Positions 25,557 to 34,615 of a stretch of 64,000 nucleotides of DNA are shown here, piece by piece. Each line of letters starts with the position of its first letter. Positions within the stretch are counted from its first letter, which is position 1. This DNA comes from Phormidium tenue FACHB-1050 (GTDB lineage: Bacteria > Cyanobacteriota > Cyanobacteriia > Pseudanabaenales > Pseudanabaenaceae), in contig NZ_JACJQY010000022.1 in assembly GCF_014696925.1 (NCBI RefSeq), positions 1 to 64,000 of the forward strand. The letters run 5' to 3'. A program made the position numbers and the translations under genes. The notes under the pieces were generated by a model, which was given only the letters and a program-made list of their open reading frames with translations, was not told where the DNA came from and ran no database searches.

Positions 25557-26036
25557 TTAGTTGGGGTAAAAATCTTGATTAAAAACTTGAGCGAAAGTAT
25601 AAGGGCATTCTGACGGTAAATCATTTTTATCCAATGGGGTCTCTTTAACGACTAGTGCGATCGCTTGTTTATATGACTTAGCGATCGCTTCTTCTAGATA
25701 TGGCTTAAGGCTAGGATTTTCGTGAATAAGTTCGAGTATTTCATCTCGTTGCAAATCAATAGTAATTCTCCAACTTTTACCCCGCAGAGATGGCTGATAT
25801 TGCCACTTGAGCAAATGCCCAATTAAAACTCCAAACCGATTTCGCAATTCCTGTTTTTGCTGTTTACCCAAAGACTCTATTTCCTCCGCGAGATTTTCTA
25901 GATCTAGCCCTTCTAACTTGCCGAGTCTAAGTAATTGAGCTTGTTCCTGTGTCCATGCGTAGAAATCTTGCTCGTATTGATCTTTAGCTTGTCTAGTTAA
26001 TGGATAAACATCATTTAACTTGCTTGTATTCAACAT
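25557..26036 (-). CDS. DUF29 family protein, copy 1
   Basis: A 159-residue cyanobacterial DUF29 protein with the hallmark YEQDFYAWTQEQAQLLRLGKLEGLDLENLAEEIESLGK, RNRFGVLIGHLLKWQYQP and WRITIDLQRDEILELIHENPSLKPYLEEA. The function is unknown. It is closely related to the copy at 62408-62911; the copy at 35493-35945 is more distant. Confidence 0.88.
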   Translation of the reverse strand: MLNTSKLNDVYPLTRQAKDQYEQDFYAWTQEQAQLLRLGKLEGLDLENLAEEIESLGKQQKQELRNRFGVLIGHLLKWQYQPSLRGKSWRITIDLQRDEILELIHENPSLKPYLEEAIAKSYKQAIALVVKETPLDKNDLPSECPYTFAQVFNQDFYPN

Positions 26037-26107
26037 GTTTCTTCTCCCTTGGCAGGATATGTAGCGTAACGGGCTGCCTATGCTTACAATATAGCGTTTT
26101 TGATTTT

Positions 26108-26851
26108 TTAAACTTTACCAAAGCGCCGATCTCGTTCTTGATAATCAACCAGCGCTCGATGAAACTCATGGCGATCGAAATCTGGCCAAAGTGTATTGGT
26201 AAAATACATTTCCGTATAAGCCATTTGCCAAAGTAAGAAATTACTCAAGCGCATTTCACCACTAGTCCGAATTAACAGATCAGGATTATGGTTTCCTGCG
26301 GTATAGAGATGTTGCTCAAATACATTTTCATCAATATTTTCAGGCTGAATTTCCCCCGCTAAAGTTGCTTCAGCAATTTGACGGCAGACTCTGACGATTT
26401 CGCGACGACTACCATAGTTGATCGCGACGGTAAAATGAATAGCTTGATTATTAGCCGTTGCAGTTTGAGATCGCTCTATTTCATTACGCAAGGACTTAGA
26501 CAAAGAATCAAGATCACCCACAAAGGAAATGCGTACTCCTTCACGGCACATTTCCTCCAATTCACGGCGCAACATTCGCTCAAATAAGACCATCAAGAAA
26601 TCAACTTCTTGAGCAGGGCGGCTCCAATTTTCCGTAGAAAAAGCATAGACAGTCAGTGCGGCAATTCCCCAATCTTTGCAACAGCGCAATAAATCCTTCA
26701 AGGCATCCACACCCTGACGATGACCTGCAATTCTGGGCATTCCCTTTTGCTTTGCCCAGCGTCCGTTACCGTCCATAATTACGGCTACGTGTTTAGGCAA
26801 TCTTTGACGATCTAGGTCTGGAGGCAAGGTTTGTAATAGCTTTGCTGTCAT
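26108..26851 (-). CDS. uppS: Isoprenyl (undecaprenyl) diphosphate synthase
   Basis: A cis-prenyltransferase that makes the C55 lipid carrier for peptidoglycan and glycan synthesis. I use the ATG at 26851 (247 residues) because it overlaps the cdaA stop as ATGA, a typical translational-coupling junction. A longer form from 26911 would begin inside cdaA. Motifs: [17 protein letters not shown] (catalytic Asp), [11 protein letters not shown] and [20 protein letters not shown] with [14 protein letters not shown] at the C-terminal end. Confidence 0.95.
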   Translation of the reverse strand: MTAKLLQTLPPDLDRQRLPKHVAVIMDGNGRWAKQKGMPRIAGHRQGVDALKDLLRCCKDWGIAALTVYAFSTENWSRPAQEVDFLMVLFERMLRRELEEMCREGVRISFVGDLDSLSKSLRNEIERSQTATANNQAIHFTVAINYGSRREIVRVCRQIAEATLAGEIQPENIDENVFEQHLYTAGNHNPDLLIRTSGEMRLSNFLLWQMAYTEMYFTNTLWPDFDRHEFHRALVDYQERDRRFGKV

Positions 26852-27735
26852 TTCTTTTCTGACGATTTTCGACTTACCATATTTTTGAGAATTGAGTTTG
26901 ACCAGAGCCAATTAAAGCGTGGTACTGTTCTTCCTAAGGTCGTTGGACGATAATTACCTAGTTTAGTTTCTAATATTTCTCTTAGACGACTACTGGAAAT
27001 CGGACGATCTAATATGCCATTTTCCGCGATCGCAATCGATCCTGTTTCTTCTGAAACAACTATACAAAAACAATTTCTAACGCGATCGGTGATGCCCATC
27101 GCCGCACGGTGTCTAGTACCAATTTCACGCGAGGCGGCTCGTTCAGAAATTGGCAAAATCACACCTGCGGCCAGAATGCGATCTTCTCGAATCAAGATGG
27201 CTCCATCATGCAAAAGCGTTGAAGTTTGAAAAATTGTATGTAATAGCTCTTTTGATAATAAAGCGTTAAGTCTCACCCCTGGCACTGAAAAATCACGATC
27301 ATCAATCGGTTCACCCGTCTCAATAATCATCAATGCTCCTGTACGGTTTTGCGATAGCTCAATTACAGCATCATTAATTTCTTCAATTACTGAGTCAGTT
27401 TCGACAGGTGTGCGCCGATTGGTTGTCGGTTGAATTAACGATAGTAAATCGCCGCGTCCCAGACGTTCTAAAAATCGCCTTAGCTCTGGTTGCAAAATTA
27501 CCGCCATCGCCACGGCTGCGCCAATCAATAGTTTATCGAGGACAAAATTGAGCAATCGCATACCAAGGCGATCGCTCAATACACTTGCAATTAGTAAAAA
27601 GATGATCCCCCTCACCATCAATAGGGTGCGGCGATCGTTGCTGAGGGACAGCATGAAATAGATCAATCCCAATACCGCAAGGATATCGATCGCTCTCATA
27701 ATGAATGCAATTGAGTTGATATTAAACCACTGCAT
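26848..27735 (-). CDS. cdaA: Diadenylate cyclase (CdaA/DacA)
   Basis: This membrane enzyme makes c-di-AMP from two ATP. The 295-residue protein has three N-terminal membrane segments (about residues 8-95) and the DAC domain with the catalytic DGA motif ([14 protein letters not shown]) and RHR motif (GTRHRAAMG). It overlaps uppS by 4 bp, so c-di-AMP and lipid-carrier synthesis share a message. CdaA with envelope genes is a common arrangement. No CdaR regulator is visible here. Confidence 0.95.
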   Translation of the reverse strand: MQWFNINSIAFIMRAIDILAVLGLIYFMLSLSNDRRTLLMVRGIIFLLIASVLSDRLGMRLLNFVLDKLLIGAAVAMAVILQPELRRFLERLGRGDLLSLIQPTTNRRTPVETDSVIEEINDAVIELSQNRTGALMIIETGEPIDDRDFSVPGVRLNALLSKELLHTIFQTSTLLHDGAILIREDRILAAGVILPISERAASREIGTRHRAAMGITDRVRNCFCIVVSEETGSIAIAENGILDRPISSSRLREILETKLGNYRPTTLGRTVPRFNWLWSNSILKNMVSRKSSEKK

Positions 27736-27776
27736 TCATCGTCCTCTCACTCACAACTCAACTCCAACTACTTGTA

Positions 27777-27843
27777 ATACCAAAACATAAAGCGGCTTAG
27801 CCATTTTATGTTTTTAAAACCCTTACTGAGTTTGGGTTTTAAC
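27777..27843. repeat. D-family half element
   Basis: Starts ATACCAAAACATAAAG and ends in the TTACTGAGTTTGGGTTT spacer; the second hairpin is missing. Confidence 0.7.
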
Positions 27844-27935
27844 CAATAAGACTTACACAAAAGAACGAAATTAGGGGCAGTTCATGAATAGCCCCTACAG
27901 ACAAATGAGGCTTTCAGAACATTTTTGCTTTAGCT

Positions 27936-28043
27936 AACCAAATCAAGAAATGGCGTAGCCCTTTCTTGATTTGGCATAAAAAAACTTACTGGGTTTGGTT
28001 TTTAATTCACAAAAGTGTCATCACACTTTTGTGAATTGGTGTA
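27936..28043. repeat. D-family repeat, complete copy with changed first stem
   Basis: The first hairpin reads ACCAAATCAAGAAATGG...TTTCTTGATTTGG where other copies have AAAACACAAAATGG, with both arms changed together. The second hairpin (ATTCACAAAAGTG...CACTTTTGTGAAT) runs into the lysA gene and supplies its stop codon. Confidence 0.8.
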
Positions 28044-29451
28044 ATCTCTCAGGTAGACAATCTTGACGCAATAAATCCTCACGGGTTTCTCGTTTGATGA
28101 TCAAACTAGATTCACCACTCCCCACAACTACCGCCGCAGGCTTTGGCAATCGATTGTAGTTGGAAGCCATGCTGTAATTGTATGCGCCTGTACCAAATAC
28201 AACGAGAATGTCACCAGCCTTAGTCTCAGGCAATTGAATATCTTTAATCAAAATATCACCTGATTCGCAATGCTTACCTGCGATCGTTACAGTTTGCGAC
28301 AAGGATGCACTCATCTGATTTGCCACCACAGCCCGATATTTTGACTGATAGGTAATTGGACGAGGGTTGTCCGACATGCCACCATCTACAGTGATGTAGG
28401 TGCGGATATCAGGAACCGTTTTGCTTCCGCCAATTGTATAGGCAGTTACACAGGTCGCGCCAACAAGCGATCGACCTGGTTCACAGAGTAGTTTGGGTAG
28501 CGCTAATCCTGCGGTAACAAAAGCATCGGTTACACCCGCACTTACAGTTTTGATCCAGTCTTCGATGCTAGGAGGATCATCAGACTCTACATAGCGAATC
28601 CCCAGACCACCACCAATATTTAGCTCAGAAAATTTCAGCCCGTACTTGTCACCTGCAAGTTTAAACCACTGCACCATCACGCCACCAATATCTTGATGTG
28701 GCTGCAACTCAAAAATTTGCGAACCAATATGGGCGTGGATACCAATGCAGTTGAGACTAGACTCAGCAACAAAAGCAAATACCGCTTCTATTTCATTGGG
28801 ATCAAAGCCAAATTTACTGTCAATATGTCCTGTCTGAATATATTCATGGGTATGGCATTCAATTCCAGGGGTTAACCGCAACATTATGCGTGGTGCGTTA
28901 AAGCCAACTTCAAGGGATTGCTCTTGAGCGAGAAGAGCCAAAGTTTTTAGCTCATGCCAGTTATCTACCACAATGGTGCAGCCTGACTCTAAGGCATAGC
29001 TCAGTTCATCGGCAGATTTATTATTGCCATGAAAATAAATCAAGCTCGGCGAAACACCAGCCCGTAAAGCGGTCAAGATTTCACCTGCCGAAACAACATC
29101 AATGCCTAGCCCTTCAGAACCTACGATCGCACAAACCGCTAGACAACTCCAAGCCTTAGAAGCATATAAAACCTGAGCCTGTCCTTGATAATGCTTTGCA
29201 AAGGCATCTCGATATTGCTGGCAGGCTGTTCTAAGACTGACTTCGTCCAAAATATAGAGCGGTGAACCATATTGGCTCACTAAGTCCACTACATCACAAC
29301 CACCTATTTCAAGATGATCTTTAGAATTAACTATGGCAGTAAAGGGCAGAAGCTGCTGATTAGGAGAAAGACTATCTAAACTGGAAGTAGTATTTTTCAG
29401 TGAATTCGTCACAACAGTCTCTGATTTTTGACTGGTTAAAACAGTAGTCAT
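28021..29451 (-). CDS. lysA: Diaminopimelate decarboxylase
   Basis: PLP enzyme that converts meso-diaminopimelate to lysine, the last step of lysine synthesis. The 476-residue protein is a group IV fold decarboxylase, with the PLP lysine in QVLYASKAW, HIGSQIFELQ, GGGLGIRY and CEPGRSLVG, plus a C-terminal CESGDILIKD and GTGAYNYSMASNYN. About 50 residues precede the domain. The last residues (HQFTKV) and the stop codon are encoded by a D-family repeat, so the original C-terminus may have been replaced. It is separated from cdaA by 285 bp. Confidence 0.95.
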   Translation of the reverse strand: MTTVLTSQKSETVVTNSLKNTTSSLDSLSPNQQLLPFTAIVNSKDHLEIGGCDVVDLVSQYGSPLYILDEVSLRTACQQYRDAFAKHYQGQAQVLYASKAWSCLAVCAIVGSEGLGIDVVSAGEILTALRAGVSPSLIYFHGNNKSADELSYALESGCTIVVDNWHELKTLALLAQEQSLEVGFNAPRIMLRLTPGIECHTHEYIQTGHIDSKFGFDPNEIEAVFAFVAESSLNCIGIHAHIGSQIFELQPHQDIGGVMVQWFKLAGDKYGLKFSELNIGGGLGIRYVESDDPPSIEDWIKTVSAGVTDAFVTAGLALPKLLCEPGRSLVGATCVTAYTIGGSKTVPDIRTYITVDGGMSDNPRPITYQSKYRAVVANQMSASLSQTVTIAGKHCESGDILIKDIQLPETKAGDILVVFGTGAYNYSMASNYNRLPKPAAVVVGSGESSLIIKRETREDLLRQDCLPERLHQFTKV

Positions 29452-29576
29452 GAAGTACCAATGATTTTTTGTAAAACTTTCTAATATCCATTATAAAAAA
29501 TAGCGGCAATTTTATTTGGAAAGCAGCAATAAAGCTAACAATTTTAGTTCCTAAGTACTTGTCCAAAAAATTACCT

Positions 29577-29621
29577 AAACTTGTAAAACTTCGTTCCTGC
29601 GGGACGAAACTTTACAAGTTT
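29577..29621. repeat. Palindrome upstream of lysA
   Basis: Near-perfect 21-nt arms (AAACTTGTAAAACTTCGTTCC and complement with G-T pairs) around a TGC loop. A second hairpin (about 29618-29648, TTTTTGTTTGTGA and complement) follows it. Confidence 0.7.
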
Positions 29622-29655
29622 TTGTTTGTGATGATTCACAAACAAAAACACACTT

Positions 29656-30177
29656 TTAAACGTCTATTTTTTCTAGCTTGAGCGATCGCTGTAACTCTTC
29701 GATCTCATCTTTATGGGCGCGTACTTTCAGTCTTGTCTCAGGTAAAAGTTGCAAACTAACTAAACGTTCGCGAGGAGTACCACGCCAATAAAACACACCC
29801 GCAATTGGAGAAAAGATCAGCAGCCATAACCACAGATTCTCTAAGTCAGGGATTAAAATACCCAACACTACACCCAGACAAATTAAGCCAACTGCTGCGA
29901 GTATTGTCATAAATATTGCCAAAAAAAGACTTGGCTTGACTTGCCCAGAGAGGGTCGCGACATCTCGCACAGGATCAATCTCAATGACTTTGTAAGCTCT
30001 CTGCTGAAAATGATCGCGCACTTGCTTCAATAGGTGATCGTCCGTAATTTCTTCTACAGTGAATAGTGCATCAGTTGTGCGATCGCGGATTGAGCCACGT
30101 AAAAAAGAAATTAATCCAAAAAACAACAGGATTGTTAGGAACAAGGTAGAGTATATTGTCGGAATAGTTGCAGGCAT
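29656..30177 (-). CDS. Cofactor assembly of complex C subunit B-like (CCB) membrane protein
   Basis: A 173-residue membrane protein with one N-terminal and two central membrane segments (about residues 8-25, 88-110, 115-135). FFGLISFLRGSIRDRTTDALF and VATLSGQVKPSLFLAIFMTILAAVGL match my recollection of the cyanobacterial CCB family, which helps attach heme c(i) to cytochrome b6. The assignment is by overall pattern, without a catalytic motif. The C-terminal basic tail (RLKVRAHKDEIEELQRSLKL) is soluble. Confidence 0.6.
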   Translation of the reverse strand: MPATIPTIYSTLFLTILLFFGLISFLRGSIRDRTTDALFTVEEITDDHLLKQVRDHFQQRAYKVIEIDPVRDVATLSGQVKPSLFLAIFMTILAAVGLICLGVVLGILIPDLENLWLWLLIFSPIAGVFYWRGTPRERLVSLQLLPETRLKVRAHKDEIEELQRSLKLEKIDV

Positions 30178-30482
30178 TCGGGCTGAGATGTTATGGGGTT
30201 TGGTTACAGTCTAATCAATCACTTATATTATAAGTATTATTAAGTAAGTAGACATACTTACAGTGCTTTGCGCTCAAACCCAACCCAAGGGATGTTTTGA
30301 AAGTGTTGCTTGGCAACACTTTCAAAACATCCCTTGAGGTTCGGCAAATGTAATAGACTTCGCTAAAAAGAATTGCTGATACTCAAATTATAAATTTGAT
30401 ATATCATCCTGATTTTGATATAAAGATTAACGATTAAACGATTAAGAGTTTAACGATTAAAGCTACTTAGGTAAAAACAACG
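30178..30482. other. Intergenic region with C repeat
   Basis: A divergent 305-base gap holding the C-family copy at 30259-30353. The sequence between it and the Wzz/kinase start is AT-rich, with a short direct repeat (AACGATTAA and variants, about 30428-30460). No gene is seen. Confidence 0.6.
30259..30353. repeat. C-family repeat, copy 2
   Basis: Inner perfect palindrome AAGGGATGTTTTGAAAGTGTTG and complement around C-T; outer ends TACAGTGCTTTGCGCTCAAA and a decayed right side. Confidence 0.75.
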
Positions 30483-32687
30483 ATGACTGAATATCCTAAA
30501 GCTACCTATGTAGGCAAGTATGTTGATGATTCGTTTAAGCTTGCCAAATTTTTTAGAGTACTCCGCAAGCGTTGGATCGTCATCGTCGCTGTCTCGGTCA
30601 CGGTGTTTGCTGGAAATACTTACTACACATTTACCAAAACTCCACAATATCGCTCAAGTGCTTCGCTTCTAGTTAACTCGACGATCGCAGTGTCAGATAT
30701 TCAACTTCCGGGTTTATCCCCTAGCTCTCTGGTTAATCTTGGTACAGAAGTCGCCATCCTAGAGAGCCGCCCTCTAATTGAAATTGCTGTTTCAAAAATG
30801 CAGCAATCTCCTTCAGCGCTCTCCTTCAAAGACCTTGACCCTTTGACGATCATGAACGGATTAGATATCCGACCTGAAAAAGATACGATGGTTCTGCGTC
30901 TTACCTATACAGATAGCGATCCGAAGCGAGCGCGAGAAGTTTTAACAGCATTAACCCAAACTTACGTTGAATATAGCTTAAAAGATCGCCGTACTAAGTC
31001 CAGTACTGCGATTAAATTCATTCAAGACAAACTGCCACAGGTTAAGCAGCAACTTGATAAGTCGGCTCTAGCAGTTACCCAATTCCGTAAGACTTACAAC
31101 ATCGTTGATCCTGACACCTATGCCGCCTCCGTTTATAAAATGCGTGAGGCGCTCGAAAATCAAGCTCAAGATTTACAAATCAAAATTGCTCAAGTTCAAC
31201 AACAGTATGAAGTTCTTAGTCGCCAAGTTGGTAAATCTCCAGAAGCAGCGCTCGGTAGTGCGATTTTGCAACAAGATACGCCTTATCAATCCTTAGTCAA
31301 ACAATTTCAAGAAGTTGAGACTAACTACTTTTTAGAGCGAACTCGATTTCGTGAAGATCATCCTACTGTGATTGCACTTAAAGATCGTCGTGATGAACTC
31401 TATCGGTTGCTGGAGACTCGTGCTCAGTCGGTAGTTGGCGTACGCGGCAATACGACAAATATTACTAATGAACCCAATAGTGTAATTCAGCAAAACCTAG
31501 CTTCCCAGTTATTTGATGCTCAAACTAACCTTGCCGTAAGTCAAGCGCAACTAGAGAGCATTCGTAATGCCCAGTCTGAAGTTGCTAATGCTTTTTCTAA
31601 GATTCCCCAGATACAGCAAAGATATGTGGAAATTCAAAGACAACTTGCCCTTGATACCTCAACCTACAATAAGCTGAGTGAAAAACTAGAGGAATTAAGA
31701 ATTGCTGAGGCTCAAGAAATTTCATCATGGAAAGTTTTAGAGCCGCCTCTTATTCCGATCAAACCCTCTTCTCCAGATATTGAGAGGAGTTTGATTACTG
31801 GAGCAATTTCTGGAATAGCATTAGGAATCTTATTTGCTCTATTACTCAATCGCTTAGATCAGCGCATTCGTGAAGTGGAAGAAGTAAGGGAAATGATTGA
31901 TATTCCTCTACTTGCTTCCATTCCAATGACAGAAATATCCTCATTAATTCCAGCAAGTAGTCAAGGTATACTGCCCTCTAGTAGTTACTATGCTTTTAAA
32001 GAGGCGCTGGGTTCTCTGGCTTTAAATTTGCGTTACTTGGGGACTGACGACACGATGAAGGTGATCGCTTTCACTTCGTCTGTACCTTCTGAAGGTAAGA
32101 GTACTTTGACTTATAATCTTGCTAACATTCTAGCGGCTCTGGGACATAGAGTTCTCTTAATAGATGCCGATATGCGAAAGCCAACTATTCATAAGTTAGC
32201 GAGACTAAGTAATAAAGTGGGTTTGTCTACAGCTTTAGCTACACTTAGTCCATGGCAGGATCTGATTCAGGCAGGATCTGATCTTGGTAATTTGCATGTT
32301 TTAACGTCAGGTTCTCTCCCTCCAAACCCTATGTTATTGCTAGAGTCTAATAAGATGGCAACGCTATTTCAGGAATGGAGAGAAGAGTATGACTATGTAT
32401 TAGTTGACACTCCACCCGTCATTGGTATAACTGATGCTCAATGTTTGACCTCAAAGGTTGATACATTTATTTTGGTAGCGGCGATTAATCGTTCAACTAG
32501 AAGTGGGATCTCCCGTGCATTAGAGATTTTATCGACAGCAAGAGCTAATGTTTCTGGTTTGTTGATTAATATGATTGGTTCCTCTGATAGTGAATATCAC
32601 TATGGCTACTATAATCACTACTATCTGAATGCCTCAGAAGCGGAAGAAGAGGAATCTGATACGGAAGTAGAAGTCATCGAAAATTAA
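30483..32687 (+). CDS. Polysaccharide co-polymerase / tyrosine autokinase (Wzz-BY-kinase)
   Basis: A 734-residue inner-membrane protein controlling extracellular polysaccharide polymerisation and export. The N-terminal Wzz domain (about 20-115) with its first membrane segment is followed by a long coiled coil (about 185-420), a GNVR-like stretch, a second membrane segment (about 437-458) and a cytoplasmic BY-kinase. Walker A is SSVPSEGKSTLTYN (about 533-546), Walker A' is VLLIDADMRKPT and Walker B is YDYVLVDTPPVIG. The C-terminus has a Tyr cluster (YHYGYYNHYYLN), the expected autophosphorylation sites. No polysaccharide genes are adjacent. Confidence 0.93.
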   Translation: MTEYPKATYVGKYVDDSFKLAKFFRVLRKRWIVIVAVSVTVFAGNTYYTFTKTPQYRSSASLLVNSTIAVSDIQLPGLSPSSLVNLGTEVAILESRPLIEIAVSKMQQSPSALSFKDLDPLTIMNGLDIRPEKDTMVLRLTYTDSDPKRAREVLTALTQTYVEYSLKDRRTKSSTAIKFIQDKLPQVKQQLDKSALAVTQFRKTYNIVDPDTYAASVYKMREALENQAQDLQIKIAQVQQQYEVLSRQVGKSPEAALGSAILQQDTPYQSLVKQFQEVETNYFLERTRFREDHPTVIALKDRRDELYRLLETRAQSVVGVRGNTTNITNEPNSVIQQNLASQLFDAQTNLAVSQAQLESIRNAQSEVANAFSKIPQIQQRYVEIQRQLALDTSTYNKLSEKLEELRIAEAQEISSWKVLEPPLIPIKPSSPDIERSLITGAISGIALGILFALLLNRLDQRIREVEEVREMIDIPLLASIPMTEISSLIPASSQGILPSSSYYAFKEALGSLALNLRYLGTDDTMKVIAFTSSVPSEGKSTLTYNLANILAALGHRVLLIDADMRKPTIHKLARLSNKVGLSTALATLSPWQDLIQAGSDLGNLHVLTSGSLPPNPMLLLESNKMATLFQEWREEYDYVLVDTPPVIGITDAQCLTSKVDTFILVAAINRSTRSGISRALEILSTARANVSGLLINMIGSSDSEYHYGYYNHYYLNASEAEEEESDTEVEVIEN

Positions 32688-32692
32688 GCCTA

Positions 32693-32733
32693 AAGAGAAT
32701 GTCTGCGGCGCTTTGCGCCGCAGACATTCTCTT
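32693..32733. terminator. Palindrome between convergent genes
   Basis: Perfect 19-nt arms (AAGAGAATGTCTGCGGCGC and complement) with a TTT loop. The right arm overlaps the stop codon of the CobO-like gene. Confidence 0.82.
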
Positions 32734-33865
32734 AAAAATCTACACCACGTTTGAGGTCTACGCCTTTCTCGGCATAGTGCTTGTGGCAGACCATTTCAGA
32801 ATGTACAGATGCAAGGTCAAAGTAAGCGGGTTGATTAAGACAACGCCCTGTAATGATCACTTCAGTGTCGCGGGATTTTTTGAGTAAAGCTTGGCAGATT
32901 GGCTCGACGGGTAGTAAATCCAGATCAACCGTGGGATTAAGTTCGTCAAGAATGATTGTTTTGTAAAGCCCTGAAGCGATCGCTGCTTGAGCAATTTCCC
33001 AACCACGTTGAGCTTCGATGCAATCCATTTCCTGCTGTTGACCGCGCCAAACGATCGCATCACGTCCACAGCGTTGATGATCGATCACATGGGGATAGCC
33101 ACGTTTAAGGGCAGCGATCGCCGCATCTTCGGTATAGCCCGCACCGCCCTTGAGCCATTGCATAATCAAAACACGGTGCGATAAATCGCGGCTAATGCCT
33201 GTACCGATCGCCTTGAGTGACCTTCCTAATGCTGAAGTGCTTTTACCTTTACCAGCGCCTGTATAAATCTCGATCCCTGTCACATCATATTTTTCGGCAT
33301 GGGCATCATCATGCGATCGCATTTCTGAATGCAGGTCGGCAATATCGATCAGCGATTGTGGTGCGCCGCGCCCTGTGCAGATTACTTCGAGATGAGGTGG
33401 TTTATGTTTTAAATCTTTAACGACACGATCAACGGGGATTAGTCCTAAATCGAGAACGGGATTAATTTCATCGAGAACTACTACCGAGTACAGTCCTGAA
33501 GCCATTGCCCCTTTAGCGATCGCCCAACCACGTTCGGCTTCTTGGCGATCGAAAGGTGTGACATGCTCGGCATCAAAAAACTCAGAGCGACCAGTCCGCA
33601 CATGATCGATTAAGTGAGGAAATCCCTGTTGCAATGCGGAAATTGCGGCATCTTCCGAATATTCACGCTCGGAGCCTTTAAGAAAGCGCAATAACAAAAT
33701 TCTTGTGCCGAAGGGTGATGAATCAGACATGCCTAAGCCAAGCGATCGCAACACTACGCCCAAGGCTGCCTGTGATTTACCTTTGCCTGTTCCGTCATAA
33801 ACATGGATTTGTCCGATCTCACGTTCGGGACGCACCTGTGCGGTCATGATGCCTATCGCTGCCAT
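32732..33865 (-). CDS. Tandem-duplicated CobO/BtuR-like ATP:corrinoid adenosyltransferase
   Basis: A 377-residue protein built from two CobA/CobO (BtuR) domains. Domain 1 (about 17-190) has VYDGTGKGKSQAAL (P-loop), VVLDEINPVLDLGLI and LEVICTGRGAPQSLIDIADLHSEM. Domain 2 (about 197-377) has IYTGAGKGKSTSAL, IILDELNPTVDLDLL and TEVIITGRCLNQPAYFDLASVHSEM. Single-domain enzymes transfer adenosyl to cob(I)alamin. Both P-loops look intact. Whether both halves are active, or one is regulatory, is open. No other cobalamin gene is near. The ATG at 33847 (MTAQVRPE) is an alternative start. Confidence 0.82.
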   Translation of the reverse strand: MAAIGIMTAQVRPEREIGQIHVYDGTGKGKSQAALGVVLRSLGLGMSDSSPFGTRILLLRFLKGSEREYSEDAAISALQQGFPHLIDHVRTGRSEFFDAEHVTPFDRQEAERGWAIAKGAMASGLYSVVVLDEINPVLDLGLIPVDRVVKDLKHKPPHLEVICTGRGAPQSLIDIADLHSEMRSHDDAHAEKYDVTGIEIYTGAGKGKSTSALGRSLKAIGTGISRDLSHRVLIMQWLKGGAGYTEDAAIAALKRGYPHVIDHQRCGRDAIVWRGQQQEMDCIEAQRGWEIAQAAIASGLYKTIILDELNPTVDLDLLPVEPICQALLKKSRDTEVIITGRCLNQPAYFDLASVHSEMVCHKHYAEKGVDLKRGVDF

Positions 33866-33914
33866 GTCTTTATCTAAGCTCGTTCATTTCTCATTCATTG
33901 TGATTATATCGAAA

Positions 33915-33962
33915 ACCAAAGGATCTAAAGATGTCACAAAGCTCCACCCTTGATCCTTTGGT
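33915..33962. repeat. Inverted repeat in divergent promoter gap
   Basis: Arms ACCAAAGGATC and complement with a 26-nt spacer, between the CobO-like gene and the exported-protein gene. It could be an operator or a decayed palindrome. Confidence 0.5.
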
Positions 33963-34006
33963 ACAGAATGCTAAAATCTACATCTTAGAACCAATATATT
34001 TGTGTC

Positions 34007-34579
34007 ATGAGAAAATTTGCAACGCGATCGCTAATTACCCTTGCAGCTATGACCACCACAATGATAGCTGTAGCTACAGCAGTGCGATCGCAGCCTAAGA
34101 CCAACACAACACCAAACCCAACAACTTCAGTCGAGATTACGCGACCAGAGAAACCAGCAATTCCTTCAGGCAAAAAAGCTAGTTTCGTCAAAATGTTTGA
34201 AGATATTGCGATCTCCCCGAAATTTACACCCAAGGAAATCGAACTGCGGGGCATCAGTGGTGGCGGAGTTGAAACTCAAAAAAAATCAGGGCGCAAAGTT
34301 ACCGAGACAGGTGACTGCATTGGGTTTGTTGACGCAGAACCCGATCATAAAATCACCCTGACCAAGCCATTTCGCTCTCTAAAAATGCAAGTCAAAAGCT
34401 CTGGCGATACAATTCTGCTAGTGCGCGGACCTGGGGGCAGTTGGTGTAGTGACGATGTTAGCGATCGCAACCCAGAGATTGGCGGCGACTGGCTAGAGGG
34501 AACCTATGAAGTATGGGTTGGCTCCTACGAGGAAAACACCTCTTTTCCTTACTTACTGCAACTTACAGAGCAACCATAA
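34007..34579 (+). CDS. Exported protein of unknown function
   Basis: A 190-residue protein with a signal peptide (about residues 1-27, RKFATRSLITLAAMTTTMIAVATAVRS) and a Thr/Pro linker (about 28-50). The mature domain has TGDCIGFVDAEPDHKITLTKPFRSLKMQVKSSGDTILLVRGPGGSWCSDD and WLEGTYEVWVGSY; this beta-rich pattern resembles pre-peptidase C-terminal-type domains seen after signal peptides, but I cannot assign a family securely. Two Cys in the domain may form a disulfide. Confidence 0.7.
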   Translation: MRKFATRSLITLAAMTTTMIAVATAVRSQPKTNTTPNPTTSVEITRPEKPAIPSGKKASFVKMFEDIAISPKFTPKEIELRGISGGGVETQKKSGRKVTETGDCIGFVDAEPDHKITLTKPFRSLKMQVKSSGDTILLVRGPGGSWCSDDVSDRNPEIGGDWLEGTYEVWVGSYEENTSFPYLLQLTEQP

Positions 34580-34582
34580 AAC

Positions 34583-34615
34583 AATTATGGGCGGCGCTTC
34601 GCGCTGCCCATAATT
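34583..34615. repeat. Palindrome between convergent genes
   Basis: Arms AATTATGGGCGGCGC and GCGCTGCCCATAATT with a TTC loop and one G-T pair. The right arm enters the stop codon of the pentapeptide gene. Confidence 0.75.
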
